Below the pieces are notes generated by a model that saw nothing but the letters and a program-made list of their open reading frames with translations, searched no databases and was not told the DNA's origin. The position numbers and the translations under genes are program-made. Shown piece after piece: positions 10,870-29,500 of a stretch of 64,000 nucleotides of DNA. The stretch spans positions 5,269,501 through 5,333,500 of the forward strand of contig NC_080416.1 in NCBI RefSeq assembly GCF_030265065.1, read 5' to 3'. The DNA comes from Corythoichthys intestinalis. Its lineage: Eukaryota; Chordata; Actinopteri; Syngnathiformes; Syngnathidae. How positions within the stretch are numbered: position 1 is the stretch's first letter; every line of letters begins with the position of its first letter.

Positions 10870-13625
10870 ATGGACCACCGTCGCGTAGAGCGGGTGGGCC
10901 TCCTGTCCCCCCTGGAGGAGTCGAGCGCCGAGATTAGCCGGGACAGCGGCATCGTGTCCCAGAGCGCCAGCAGCCTGTCGATGGTCAGCGACATCCTCAG
11001 CAGCGGCACCGTGTCGCAGAGCCCCAGCTTCGGCGCGGCGGCTAACGTCGTCGCGTCGCCCAGTCCGAGCTTTCACGAGGCGGTGGCGGCAGCGGCGTCC
11101 CAGAACGCTCCCGAAAGGCTCGACGACGACCTGGTCCAAACCGCCATCGCGTACTCCTCCTACGTGAAGGCCACCGCGGGAGAAGAGGTGAACATTTAAC
11201 AAAAACACTCACCTGGTTAGCTTCGGAAGTGACTAGCAAACCGTAGTTGTACTCTTTACCTTTATTAAACCCACTTTTGTCTGTTATTAAGCTAAACAAT
11301 TCGCAAAACGTTAAAAGACGACGCTACAGGAAGAAAGGCGGCAGCGTCCATCACTTTGAAATTGTTCCAATTTTATTGGCACATTTTGGCGGACACTTGT
11401 TGCTAGGCAGAATACGACCAGTTCCGCCTAGCAACTTTGAGACAGCCACCAAAGAACTTCAATTATGGAGTTTGAATATACTTCTGTGCTGGATTTATTT
11501 GTACACGTGTTAGTTTTGCCACTGTCTAGCAAATATATAAACACAAAAGAACTATAGTGTCAATCTCGATGTTAAGTGAACGCTTGTGACAGCAGAGCAC
11601 GTGTATAGTTTGAATACAAAGGTCCTTCTGTATGTGTGGGTTTCTAAAAAAAAATCAAGCCAAATCTATTATATTTGAACTTTGTCTTACTATTTGTTAG
11701 GGCTGTAACAAACTATTATTTTTATAATCGATTAATCGGCCGATTAAGTAAACAATTCAGCCATTAGTCGGATAAATGTCACTCCCCCCCAATTAACTTC
11801 ACAATTTAACTTGAATTTGTAATAGGCATGTTGTCAGTAAGTAACAATAAAGACAACTTGGATTAGCATTTCCTTCAAAACGAATATTTTCGTTTTGTAG
11901 TCTACAACTGTACTGTTTAAGTATTGTAAGTTTCAGACTATAACCTGCTATTTTTCCCCCCTCATTTGGAATGCTGCAGTTTATAGTCCAGTGCGGCTTA
12001 CTTGTTGATTTATTTGGGTTAATATAGGTAACACTTTATTTGACAGAAGCATCAAAAGACTGCTATAAGACCGTCATGATTATGACATGACACTATCACT
12101 GGCATTAATGAATACTTATGACAGATTTTTATCACTGACTCCATTTATGTCCAGCTCGGATCTTTTACATCCATTCAAAAGTGAGATAATTTGATAACCA
12201 TGCAGCACCAGAAGTCGAATTAATGGTAAGAAATACTCGTCATTGAGTAGCAAGAGCATAACAATGTTATTAAAAAGAATTCAGAGACTTTAAAAGTGGT
12301 GAAATTACATAAAATGCACACATTACTTCTATTTTTAGTTTGCAACATATTGTATGGCTCTCACTGAATTACATTTAAAAATATGTGGTGTTCATGGATC
12401 TCTCACCCAACCCCTGCTCTAAACTGTTATATGAATTGGTTTATGTGTGTGGTTTCTTTATAAAAAAGAAATTAGACAATTTTCATATCTAACAATAACT
12501 CGAGCAAATATGCTTATCCAAAACACAAAACAAACTGACACTTAAGACACTGATTAGCATAATCGCTAACAGCCTAAGCGCTCTGTGGTAAGTAGTAACG
12601 TCCCATCAACAAAGAATACAAACAATACAATTGGCATCATTCACTCACCTTTAACAGACGCACACTGGATCGAAAAGAAAAAAGACAATCGAACTCTTGA
12701 CACTTCGTAAAGTTATTGATTCAGCAACCAACCTGAGTGTAGCAGTGAACTCCCTCTCTTCTCTCTCTCACTGCCCGTGCGCGCAGCCTCACATTACGCA
12801 CAAACAAAGACCCAAACGGGAGTGCTCATAGCCGCCGGCAAAAATCGATGATCAAATTCGTTAGCAAATCATTTATTAATTGATTAATTATTGCAGCCTT
12901 ACTATTTGTTAACTATTCCGCTTCCAGATTCTGTGCCTGGAGAAAAGCTTGGAGGAAATGTTGACCAGAGTTGACGAGTTTGTCGGCATGCTGGATATGG
13001 TAAGGGAGAGGGCACTCAGAGTCTGATGTTACAGAAAGTCATTGTTTGCCTTTTGTGTTGCTGACTGCAGATTCGTAGCGACACGACACAGATCGTGAGT
13101 GAAAACCTACCTCAAATTCAGCAAAAGTCAGAGGAAATGAGGCAACTGTACAGACGGATCGACAAGTTAGAGGTGAGCCACAGCTGTTGTAGTGTAAATA
13201 ATTATTTTTCCGCCTTCATAGTTGAGAAGATTAGCAAGGCTTTATTTAGGTTTTTGTTGTTGTGGTAAATCAATTCCAAATAGAATGTTCAGACATTGAT
13301 GCACACTTGCAGGGCTTTGTCAAAATGGTGGGTGCCAACGTCAGCGCCATGGAGGAGCAGTTGACCCATGCTGAGGGAGAAGTGGCCACGCTACCGGGTG
13401 CCTTCAAGAAGATTTTCCGCACAATGAGCGTTCCGGGCTTCTTAAATGTGAGCCTTGCTAAATATAAAGTATTAAAATATAAATATTCATTTTAACCATT
13501 GTTTTCTATGACAGAAACCAAACAGTCCACGAAGAACGCCACAACATCCACACCATCAAGAAATCCCACGAGTGTTCCGCACGGACGATTACATCGTCAC
13601 GTCGCAGCCAACAGAACAGTCGTAA
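10870..13625 (+). CDS. bloc1s4: Biogenesis of lysosome-related organelles complex 1 subunit 4 (cappuccino)
   Basis: This is a subunit of cytosolic BLOC-1, which routes cargo to melanosomes and other lysosome-related organelles. There are five coding exons: 10870-11187, 12928-12999, 13071-13172, 13313-13447 and 13515-13625, all in phase 0. The encoded protein is about 213 residues, close to human at 217. The N-terminus has the conserved RDSGIVSQS segment. Exon 2 carries MLTRVDEFVGMLDM, near-identical to human. Exons 3-4 form the predicted coiled-coil region (MRQLYRRIDKLE, FVKMVGANVSAMEEQ, AFKKIFRTM). Exon 5 ends VFRTDDYIVTSQPTEQS and TAA. Exon 1 is GC-rich. Intron 1 contains a 1.2-kb hAT insertion. 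Human BLOC1S4 is intronless, so the split structure is notable. Confidence 0.94.
11698..12901 (+). mobile_element. hAT element in bloc1s4 intron 1, perfect 8-bp target duplication
   Basis: The ends are TAGGGCTGTAACAAAC and TTATTGCAGCCTTA. CTATTTGT is duplicated exactly at 11690-11697 and 12902-12909. It is 1204 bp, non-coding, and carries another repeat inside (11935-12190). Confidence 0.85.
11935..12190 (-). repeat. Fragment of the TATAGTC-type MITE composite nested in the intronic hAT element
   Basis: It contains TATAGTCCAGTGCGGCTTAC and GGTAACACTTTATTTGACAG. This is the reverse complement of the right end of the element at 20554-21269, including part of its own nested MITE. Confidence 0.65.
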
Positions 13626-14236
13626 AGACGACGCTAATAGCTGACTCTTCTCTTTACCAACAAGTCAACGGAAGCACGTGAAGTGACACTTAACTGTAGC
13701 AAAAAAAAAAAAAGATTTTATTATTTAAAAAGTGCCTCAACGGTCTTCTTTTCTGCTGGTTCTTAGCTTTGTACAGGCCTGATGCATCTCCTGAGACAAT
13801 TTTATTTTGTAAAGTTTTTCATAATGTGCATGTTGTCCTAAGTTAATTTCCAATCAGTCTATTCAATCACCATGAGCAATATGGACCTCAAGTGTTACAT
13901 GTCTTCCATTTAAAAATGCTAATTGTATACATAGCTTCTTGTTTCTTACTGGCTGCGTGGTTGTCATTTGAAAAAGCACATTGACTTAAGCTGAAGTTTG
14001 GCTGTATACTATAGTGAAACTGTGCCTGAGCTTTTCGGCAGCCAAGTGGACCTGTGATGTGACGTCAGCTTCATTGTTTATCACGATGATTACAGCAATG
14101 TCTGATTGCTAAAATAAGACGTTGCGGGATTATTTTGAGCACATTTTGAGAGTAAGTATTAAAAGTTTTTTTTTTTAAATAATGTGGTTTCGTTGTCTGT
14201 CTCGTTTTTGTCAAGGCTCGCTAGTTTGTCATAGGC
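13626..14236. other. bloc1s4 3' untranslated region and spacer
   Basis: Follows the bloc1s4 stop and contains an A-tract and AT-rich sequence. No further gene or clear repeat is seen. Confidence 0.5.
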
Positions 14237-14931
14237 TAGGGTGACCAAACGTCCTCTTTTGCCCAGACAAGTCCTACTTTCACGTTGTATCCTCGTCGTC
14301 CGGGCAGGTTTTATAAATTCATAAAAATGTCTGGTTTTTATGATTTTTCACGGGACCAATTTGAAGAGAATCCCTCCGGCCGCTGGGTGGCAGCAGTTGA
14401 CGGCTCCTACTAGAAGGGAGGGAAGGAGTTGTTCTACTTGTTTTTGTTGGCAGTTTACCCCTATGTTGAGGCCATCTACTGGGTTGACGAATTGGCCACA
14501 ACGCCTGCCCAGTTGCTAAGTTTTTTTTTTTTTTTTACGATAAATACGTATATAATGGCAACTTTTGACTTCTGTCGGAGCTTTGACTGTAAAATCCCGT
14601 TTGATGTCGCATCGTTGCGCTGCCGATGATTGTAAACTTTTGTAGCAAAGTTTGATTTTTGCCTCAGCTAACCGTAAGCTAAACCATGCTACGCATTATG
14701 GGAAACGTAATTTTGAACTGCTACGTTTGGAAACATGCTGGTTGAATAGTTTATCAGTTTTTTTCGTTTTTTGTTTGTGTGCAATCTAGAGCATTGCATG
14801 AGAATATCAATTGAATGGGAATAATAATTTGTCAAGGACAATTGTCGCTATAGTAATTTATAAAATGTTTAGTTGGCACATAACCTACTGTGTGTATGTT
14901 TATTGACTGGACTACATTTCCATGGGTATGC

Positions 14932-14963
<32 letters not shown>

Positions 14964-15139
14964 TAGTCATTATTTATTTATTTATTTTCATAGCGCATTT
15001 TTCCATCCACAGTGAAGGGGCACACTTTAAATATATTAAAGTGATATAGGCATCTTTGAGTGAACTTTGAGTAAAATTCAAGTATCTTGAGGCCGGGCTG
15101 AGTATCCTCTTTTTTGGAAATCAAAATATGGTCACCCGA
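14237..15139 (+). mobile_element. hAT-like MITE with GGTGACC terminal repeats
   Basis: The ends are TAGGGTGACCAAACGTCCTC and AAATATGGTCACCCGA. The flanking octamers TCATAGGC and TCGTAGGC agree at 7 of 8 positions. A (TA)n tract lies at about 14931-14964. Its open frames are short and meaningless. Confidence 0.75.
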
Positions 15140-15369
15140 TCGTAGGCCAAACAAAACGAGGTTTAGATGTGCGCGTGCGCAGAACACTAGCGACGTCTTC
15201 ATAACGGCTGTCATCTGTAAAATAGATGGCCCTTTTATTATTTAAAAAAAAAAATAGTAATTTACTTTTTTTTTTTTAAACTATCACATTATTTTTTTAA
15301 CTATCTCATGAAACAAAATATCTAGAAGTTTTGTAGTACAACAACGAGAAAAGCCAGTTAAATCAGAGC

Positions 15370-15587
15370 GAACACGCCGGCCAATCACATCCAATTTTGA
15401 GCTAGGTTAAGACCAATCAGCAAGCATTATGAACCGAACAAAGCGCGCGTGAGCTCACTTCGCATTCCCATTGGCTGGTATGTTTGTGACGTCATGAGTT
15501 GAGAGGTGAACTGAGTCGTCCATTGCATCGGCCCTCACGCGTCATTTCAATGCAGGTTTGGCTATAGAACAAAGTGACTTAAAACTT
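15370..15587 (+). promoter_or_regulatory. Promoter and probable non-coding first exon of the nutf2-like gene
   Basis: CCAAT boxes occur at about 15381, 15391 and 15413, and an inverted one (ATTGG) near 15472. A perfect CRE, TGACGTCA, lies at 15487-15494. A good splice donor (AACTT|GTGAGTA) follows at 15588. The coding exon starts after an acceptor at 15979-15980, so an untranslated first exon here is likely. Confidence 0.5.
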
Positions 15588-15990
15588 GTGAGTACGACAT
15601 TATCTTATTAAACGAAACAGTTTTAACAAGACTTGTTTAATTTAATCAAGATATATTTATTGCTGACTGTAGCTTGGAGCTAAATTGGGGAAACGTCCAA
15701 CGTAAACTAACTGTAGGCATGAGTTAGCATCTCCAGCTAACAGTTGGGCTTGTTTTTAGCGCTGCCTACCCTCATGTTATTAATAGTTAGGTTTTATAGA
15801 GCGACTTTGAGGGGACTCAATGAGGCTCAACGATAACGTCATCTGCCCAGTAAACTTTAAAACAGATTATCCTCACGAGATTCACGAAGCCTAATGCTCT
15901 GTGAATAAGACTGTCATATCCAAGCGCCATATTAATTAAAATGACACTAATATGTCCCCCCCCCCCCCCCCTTATTTTAGGCTGTCAGTC

Positions 15991-16650
15991 ATGCAGGGGT
16001 GCGACAATGACTTATGTCAAAAAATCGGCGAAGGCTTTGTGCAGTGGTACTACAACCAGTTTGATAACACCAACAGGATGGAACTGGCTAACCTTTACGT
16101 GAGTTTGCTTCATTAATATTGCTCGTCGTTGGCTAGCAACTCAATTTGTCTATTGTCATTTCTTAGGCGGAAGGTGCTACTCTGACATGGGAAGGAATGG
16201 TTTTTCATGGGAGACAAGCCATCGCTGGCAAACTGACTGTAAGTATTGCACACATTTATGAACGGGAAAAAAAAACTTTAAGGTATCTATTGCCTGTATT
16301 TTACTAAATTTCCCAAAAAATGAGGGATTAATTTTTTCCTGTTGGTTTGACTCACTCAGGGTATGCCGTTCCAGCAAATTAAGCATATTATAACAGACCA
16401 AGATGTTCAACCCACTGTAGACAACAGCATCCTCATAATGGTGTTTGGACAGTTAAAGGTAAGCTGCATACAAAAGTAGTTTGTAAAAAAGTTTTTTTTC
16501 CTCAAATTTTGTCTGCTTTTCCGACAGACTGACAACGATCCGCCGATGGCCTTCCACCAAGTGTTCATGCTGAAGCTACAGAACTGCAACTGGGTGTGTA
16601 CCAACGACGTGTTCCGTCTGGGTATACACAACATACCCGTGGAATCCTAA
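15991..16650 (+). CDS. Nuclear transport factor 2-like protein (Ran-GDP importer)
   Basis: NTF2 dimers carry Ran-GDP through FG-nucleoporins into the nucleus. There are four coding exons: 15991-16098, 16167-16238, 16360-16458 and 16528-16650, all phase 0, giving 133 residues. Matches to human NUTF2 run the whole length: the N-terminal helix with [11 protein letters not shown], the ATLTWEG turn, [34 protein letters not shown] (the acidic Asp-Asn-Asp region equivalent to the Ran-contacting Asp92/Asp94), and [14 protein letters not shown]. The divergent N- and C-termini, six residues longer in total than human, suggest the fish nutf2-like paralogue rather than the canonical nutf2. AATAAA sits at about 16740. 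The start is the first ATG after the acceptor. Confidence 0.93.
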
Positions 16651-16654
16651 TAGA

Positions 16655-17527
16655 CTTGGAAAGCACTCCCTCTACGTTTTCTTTGGCGCTTCATCCTTGT
16701 GTGTCATGTCGTAGTTTCCCCCAAGATTCAAAACAAAAAAAATAAAGGCTTTTTTTCCAGACTGTTCAAGTTTTGTTTGTGTTGTCATTTGTTTGTTCAA
16801 GTCTTTCTGTGCCATTGATGATAATAGACGTCCAGTCATCCTTTTGCTGCAATTTTTAAATGAGTTCATCACTAGTAGACGTCAAATCCATCCAAAGTAG
16901 GAGGACTGGCCAGACCCTCCCACTTCAAATGGATTGGACTTCTAGCGCCATCAATGGCAGACAATGAGTTAAAAGTAAAAATGGTGACTGAAACTTGTGT
17001 GTTGATTAAACTAAAACATTGAAATTAGGATGCTTATCCCTTTTTTATAAACCAAATTCAGAATGACTACTTAAAATGTTTTTTTTTTTTTAATGTAAAA
17101 TGAATAGTAACTCAAACGAGCAAAATTACTCCCAACAGCTGATTAAAACGAACGGGTGAAGGGTTTAAACAAAAAACCTGCAGCTATTGTAACCTTGGTT
17201 TGGACTTTATTTTGCTTCAACAAAATTGAACACAATAATCAAGAAAATCTTCAGTTTTGTAAAATCAACCTTGGCTTTATTTACTTTCTTTGTAAATACG
17301 TAATTGTATTACAATTAATAACATTTTAGCGTTAAACGAGAAAAAGATCACCGTTTTTTGACAGAGTTCACTTCGTCGCTGTCAGTTGACTATGTGGAGT
17401 GGCAAATTTTCCGCTAGAGGGCGCAAGTTTCCCATCACTAGCCTCTAAACACGTCCCTTTAAATGGCTTAATAACACACTCACAAAAAACCTTGAATAAA
17501 CTTCGTCGCCGACTCCACACGGTCGCA
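16655..17527. other. Spacer with short dispersed repeats and the rrm2b 5' region
   Basis: Bases 16815-16975 hold two copies of the short 'GACGTCCA...CATTTGAAGTGGGAGG' repeat found across the window. The rest is AT-rich. An in-frame ATG at 17399 precedes the chosen rrm2b start by 43 codons, but the extension has no family similarity. Confidence 0.55.
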
Positions 17528-23006
<5,479 letters not shown>

Positions 23007-23544
23007 GTTTTTAATAATGGTGTTAATTTATTTGGTGGAGGTGCTAAGACTTGTGGATAATACAAAAACAACACATAAGTATCTTGTAGAATTCTGTACA
23101 AATTCATAGACAATACTGACAGCATTATTCGTGAAACTGCAACAAATATTTTATTTATGTATGGACATATGCCAGCATTTTCTTATGTGCCAGTCTCTAA
23201 ATTGCAATAAAATACAGATATGTTAACTATTCATTCGCAGTTGTGCAGTGACCAGATTTTGAAATCATTTTAAGTTTATGAAGAATGTGTTTTATGGGGT
23301 GAAAAGTCGTTTGCGTCTGTTTTTTTCATGAGATGAAAAATAAAAAATTGTACAAAGAAATCCATGTCTACTTGTTGATTCATGCACTCCGGTGCAGTTG
23401 ACGGCGATAACCCGCCGTTATAAACCATTGAAGAAGAAAAAGAAGGAAGCGAACGATTGACGTTAGCATGCGGCTGCTAAAGCTAGCAGCTAAGTGGCTA
23501 AGCGCCTAGCCGCTCTGGTGCTCCCCCTTCATTTGAAGCCCACC
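23007..23544. other. rrm2b 3' UTR and mtdh upstream region
   Basis: Contains an AATAAAA signal near 23208 and a second AAATAAAAAAT run near 23339. The last 100 bases become GC-rich with GCTAGC repeats, consistent with the mtdh promoter and 5' UTR. An in-frame ATG at 23494 lies 17 codons upstream of the preferred mtdh start. Confidence 0.5.
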
Positions 23545-26500
23545 ATGGCCGGAGACTGGCGACAGTGGCGAGGCTTTGCGCTGGAGGAAGCCGAGATCCT
23601 CGGCGGTCGCCTGAAAGACCTCCTGTCCTCGGGCCAAGCGTTCGTCCGTAGCCGTCTGGGATGGGACCTCGGTCTGGAGCCCGAGTTCTACCCGACCTGG
23701 CTGGTGCTGACGACGGCCGCCTTGGGCGCGCTGCTCGTGCTCGCCGCCTTCTTGGCCACCGTCTGCGGCGGCGGTGGCGGTGACAGGAGGAGAAAGCGAA
23801 GCGCCCCGCCGCCGGTCACCCTCCGCGGTGGCGGCGAGGTGGCTGCCAAGACACCGCTAGTCAAGGCACCGCTAACCAAGACGGCAAAACCGGAGGAAAC
23901 GAAGAAAAAAAACGTCAAGAAAGCGGGAGACAAGGTCTGACGTCTTCGTTGTTTACCAGTGAGCGTCGGCTAGCTCTTTTAGCCGGCTTGATTTAAATTG
24001 CCCGATTTGCAACAATAACGAGGACGCCATTTTGTCATAATTCAATAGACGTTGAGCTAATGACATGTGACCTAGCTAATTTTACATCTACTTTTACTAT
24101 CATTTCCCAAGTACTCTTATTATATTACTATTTTTTTCATTTATTCAAAACAATTTTGATAACAAAATGTGTCTGCTTGCTGAACAAAATTCAAGTAAGT
24201 AGTCATAATGTAGTGCCATACACCTGTGCAATTCAAGACCCCTGCCAACTATAACCGCAGCTGAATTTGTACTTTAATCATTGCAAAGTTACACCATGTT
24301 TTGAATATGATTCTGTCACATTTCAGCAGAAACCTCAGCCTAACGGACAACTTGCTTCCGCCGTGGTCGTTCAGCAGGAAGTCAAAGTCCTCAAGGTGCT
24401 TTCCAGGCAGCCGCCTCCACCCGCCAAAACCCGGAAGGTATGTTCGCGGTCGCCTTTTTGGGCTAGACCTTCTTGAATCACGACTAAATGTACCTTTTTG
24501 TTGATAGGCGCCCCAACCACAAGAGCAGCTGCCGGCGCAGGTGAAAAAAGACAAGAAGAAAAGCAAAACGAATGTCAAAGCGGCGCCGTATGTCATCACA
24601 CTTGATGGCAAAGAACCTGACGAAGGTAAAAATGAACCAACGTGGTTTCCAAAGTAGTCAAGAGTTTAATTTATAAGTCATCATAAATTCATTGGCTGCC
24701 ATTGACGGCGATAGAAGTCCAATCCATCTGTACTACAGATGGATAGTCCTTACTCTGGTTCCTCAATCATCGGCAATAGCACCTAATGAATTAAAAGAGA
24801 CAGCTGTCCACAAAATTTCTTCTCAAAACTTCTGATTGTCGCTTGTTTTGTGGCTTTCAGGCACGTGGGAGACCAAAGTCAGTAACCGTGAGAAGAAGCA
24901 GCAGCGGCGGAAGGACAAGGGCCCCGAGACCTACGCTGGGCCAGAAGGGACAAATGCTGGCAAGAGCCACGTGAAGAAGAAAAACACAGGCGCTCACGGT
25001 ACGTCACCCACATTGCACTCCAGGGGTTTCCAAACACTCCTGCGCAACAGATTATGAAAATATCATTAATTACGGCCAGCACAAGAAGCTTAAAGTGCTT
25101 GTGACACGAAAAAGCATGTTTATTTCATAATACACGCGGTATTTTATGCTCCTGAATGATATGGACCGCTTGGATGTGTGTGGAAGCGATCGCTATATTT
25201 ATTTAGTTTTTTGAATCCCGCGCCAGGAAAATGAGTGACTTCCGGCTTCGGTCTCGCATTGAGGAGGAGGGCGCTGTGACGTGTACGGTAGAAGACGTCC
25301 TCTTCACGCTACAGTGTACTGTTGTGTATGAGGACGAAGGATTCAGCTGATTTTGCGGATTAATACTTTTATTTTTTGCATCACGCCAGCCAAACGGCTG
25401 CAGAAAAATCATTCTGTATGCGGGAGAGGCGTATGCGCCTTTTTGGAGTTTCAAAAGGTTCCCATTCACCGTGGATATTTACTGTGGGACCATTGGACTT
25501 ACAAGGAAGTGAGTAAACATCTTGTTTTGTATTATGTCAAATACGAATACAGTGATTACAAAGTAAACACTATAAAATTCCTTTAAATAAAGGACTACTT
25601 ACGTTTGATCATTGATAGGCATGTAAAAAGCTATCCTCACGCTCATTAGCAGTTAGCTGTTAGCACGTTAGCTACACAACAATTCCAGCCACCCTCCTCC
25701 AGGGAACGAACTGTAAATTGCTCTCCGCCGGGCGGTTTGCCGATCCGCAAAGAAACTCGACAACCGGGTCGTCATGTCAAATAATCCAGGCTAATTATGT
25801 GTGATTTTCCACTTCGAAGACTTTGAAACATCCCTCGGTTCGGGTTAGCATGTCGGCTAGCTGTCACTCCTTCTGGTCTGTTTACATTCTCCGAAGCCGG
25901 GGAAGGGAAACGACATATGTCCGATTTAGGTGTCATAAAATATCGTTCGGCAGGTGTGACAGTAAAGGTAAAGTCGACTGTTTTGACCATTATGGAGTAA
26001 TTTTGCCATGTCGTCTTGAATAAATGGATTTTTATGATTTTATATTCCATTTAGCACAAGTTATTTGTCATGACCATGCCATTTATTTAGCAATTGGGGA
26101 AAGTACTTGGGTAAAAAGAATATCCTGTAAAAATATTGAAGTAAAGAGACAGAAACAATGACATTTTGCTGCTCTCTTCGTCGCGTTTTCCTCATTGTGA
26201 ATAGTTCCCCCTCGACGGGCTGACTGGTCCTTCTCAAGCCATTTATATAGCTATTGGGGAAAATACTTGGATAAAAAGAATATCCTGTAAAAATATTGGG
26301 AGTAGAGAGACTGAAACAATGACATTTTGCAGCTCTATTCGTCTCGTTTTCCTCGTTCTGAACAATTCCCCCTCAATGGGCTGAATAGTAAAACCGATGA
26401 GCCTAGTCTACCGCTGACGTCATCCACCTGTTGGGGACGCTAAAGCCCTATAATTGTAGGCGTGGCTAACCGGCAGATTAAAAGACTAATTTCTCGTCAT

Positions 26501-29500
26501 CTGCGCTTTGCTAAATTGTTGTATATGGTCGAATCGTCTCAAAATATGATTCTAATTCACATAATAATGCCATTTAAGACTTTTTTTCTGGTGTCGTATG
26601 CTCTTTAATTTCAGCCTACAATCTGTTGCACTTCTCAGTTTTAGCACTAGAGGGAGCCACTCACTTAAAAAGCACCTATTTATTCGCGACGCTAGGGGGT
26701 AAAAACCTCACGTGTTGAAATCATTGTAGGAAACCTCAGTTGATTTATGACACTAGTATCAGCAGGTAAGTCCCCATGAATTTTATTTCCATTGCCGGCG
26801 TTATTAAACAGCCGCCATCTTAAAGCAGTAGACTTCTCAGGAAGGCTCTGTTCTACAGAACCTTCCTAGCAAAACTTTTTATCTAAAATACTCCTAAATC
26901 GGCAAAATTTTGACTTGAATCGATCTTTAAATGATGAAACCGTTATAAAACTTTCACATGTCAAAAGTAGACAGAAGGGAACTCATGCAATAACAGGAGC
27001 ATTTTTTAACAACTTTAACAGTTGATTCACAACTTTAAATTACTTACAAACATAGCAAATGTTACTATGTTGTTGGTTTGTTTAGGGGGGAATGAAAAAA
27101 AAAAACATGAACGGTAACACCAGTTACTTTGCCCAGTAAATAATTACTCACATTCAGGTAACTGAGTTACAAACTCAATTACTTTTTGGGAGAAGTAATT
27201 GTAATCAATTTTTTAAAGTAAGATGAACAACACTATGTCAGTATAGATTCTTTTTTTTTCGTTTGCAAATGCAAGCGATTTTTCATGTTTGAAGTGTCAC
27301 CTTTTAATCAGAAGTTTGCGTTTTGGAGAAGACTGCCAATGTTTTATAGCAGGCTAAAGTAGGTTGTCCTTTTTCCTCATTAGACTCAATGTAGCAAGGC
27401 TAATGTGTATAGTGTTTGATACAGATGTGTTTCCTTATTTTGTATGTCTCAACTTTAATTCTATGGCATGTTGATGACCAATAAACATCTGTGAAAGACC
27501 GAGCGACTGCGATTCTCAACTTTCCAAGCGTACATTTTTTTAATCCTTCATTACCGTCGACGGGATGTTGTGTTCGTCGACGCGTTTACGTCATCGATGA
27601 CTGTTGATTGATTGATTCCTGTTAATTTTGAGTCACTTCCTATTTATTTGGGGATATTCTCGAGTCACTTCGTGTTCAGTAACCCAAAATCAACAGGAAG
27701 TGACCCGTAAATGTCCCAAAATCAAATCAGTTTAAATGAATTGGACGTCTACTAGTGTTAAAGTCACAGCAGAAGGATGTCAATAGTATCGTGAGTGACC
27801 CAGAGGTTCGCACCCTTAGTTTAGAGTAACTTTGAAAGATTTGAGCTGCAATGTGTATATAAGTACATGCTGTTTCATAAGTTTGGACACCCCTGTCGTA
27901 CCTAATGAGGTGGCACCTAAGCCTGCTTTGGTACCTCTTTTGTTTCAGAGTCCCAGCCCTCAAAATCAGCCGCCAAAGCCTCAGCCGCTGGCCAGGGAGG
28001 AGACGGGGTCGACTTTTCCGACAAGACTTCGGCTTCCGCCGAGAGCGCCAAGTGGGGTTCCCGCCACCGGGGCCGAGGAGAACCGCGGACCCAAGAGTCG
28101 CAAGGCGGCAACGCCAAGTCCGACCTGGACCCGGTGTCTTACTCCGCGCTGAGACAGAACGCAGCGGGTAGGTCAGATAATCGATTGACATCGTGTCATG
28201 TTTCACTCAAACCCTTCCGCTTGTCTCTTTCAGAACCCGTGGAGCCGCAGTGGACGAACCGCGCCGATGACCAATGGGGTGGTTCGAGTAAGTGTCCGCC
28301 AATTGAACAAATTAAAAGGTCGGTTAGTCTTACGGTGGTACTTGAATGAACATGTCTCTTCCGCAGATGGCGCGGACCCCGGCTCTGACTGGAACGCCCC
28401 GGCCGAGCACTGGGGTAACTACGAAGAGCCCCCTGTGGCGATCGTGCTACTGACTCAGCTGATGGAGAGGCCCTCCGCCATTAAGGTTCGTCCAAAGTCT
28501 TGATGATGCCACTCCACCTTGTAGTCTAGTGAAAGACTCATATATTTTGATGTGTAATGGTGGAGAAACAATATTTTTATTAAGTAGGTGCCTGACGTGG
28601 AGGCAGCCATTTTATCAAGGCCACTACCAGTGGCGCCTCCAGAAATTTTTCATAGGGGTGGCCAGATGGGGCCACTTAAAATCTTGGGGTGGCCAAAACT
28701 AAAAGCCATAATTTCAGGTTTTACTTATATTATTGCAGTAAAAAGGTCAGGGGAAAACTATCAGAAAGACTTAAGGACACGGCTACTGATATACTTTGGT
28801 GTATTGTGTAATATTTGATGTTACTAATGATTTAATGTGTCAAAGTCCATAACTGTCCAGTCAACATTTTGATTTCCACAACAATTCTGTTTTATTGTGT
28901 TATGTATACATTAGGCATAAGGTGTACATTTAACTTGGGCTGTCAAACGATTAAAATTTTTAATCGAGTTAATCACAGCTTAAAAATTAATCGTAATTAA
29001 TCGCAATTCAAGCCATCTCTAAAAAATGCCATATTTTTCTGTAAATTATTGCTGGAATGGAAAGATAAGACGGATATATACATTCAACATACTGTACATA
29101 TGTACTGTATTTGTTTATTATAACAATAAATCCACAAGATGGCATTAACATTATTAACATTCTTTCTGTGAAAGGGATCCACGGATAGAAACTTATAAAA
29201 ATGTGAGTTTGTATATTGTGACTAAATATTGCCATCTAGTGTATTTGTTGAGCTTTCAGTAAATGATACTGTTGCGACTTAACTGTTCTGCCCAAATGCA
29301 TGATGGGAAGTGATGCAACCATGACTGTGTGTGGTGGCTACAAATGCTATATCTTCTCTGCGTTGGGTACACTACAGGGTGTTAAGAAAAAGATCAACTC
29401 CTGTCATTCTTCCCCACATCGCTTCCCACAATATTTATAGTTGCTGTGGGAGAGATGACGAAGCTTTTGCCAATTAAAAGCACGGTCTCAATGAATGCTT

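Noticed and set aside
17399-17527. In-frame upstream ATG extending rrm2b by 43 residues
   Set aside because: The extension has no similarity to rrm2b N-termini, whose length matches the start at 17528 or 17561.
23494-23544. Upstream in-frame Met for mtdh
   Set aside because: The added residues are unlike metadherin N-termini, and the Met at 23545 has a better initiation context and the conserved following sequence.
27727-28206. Minus-strand 159-codon frame and a second plus-strand frame over mtdh exon 5
   Set aside because: Both are shadows of GC-rich exon 5; the frame used by mtdh is fixed by the flanking splice phases and by the neighbouring exons.
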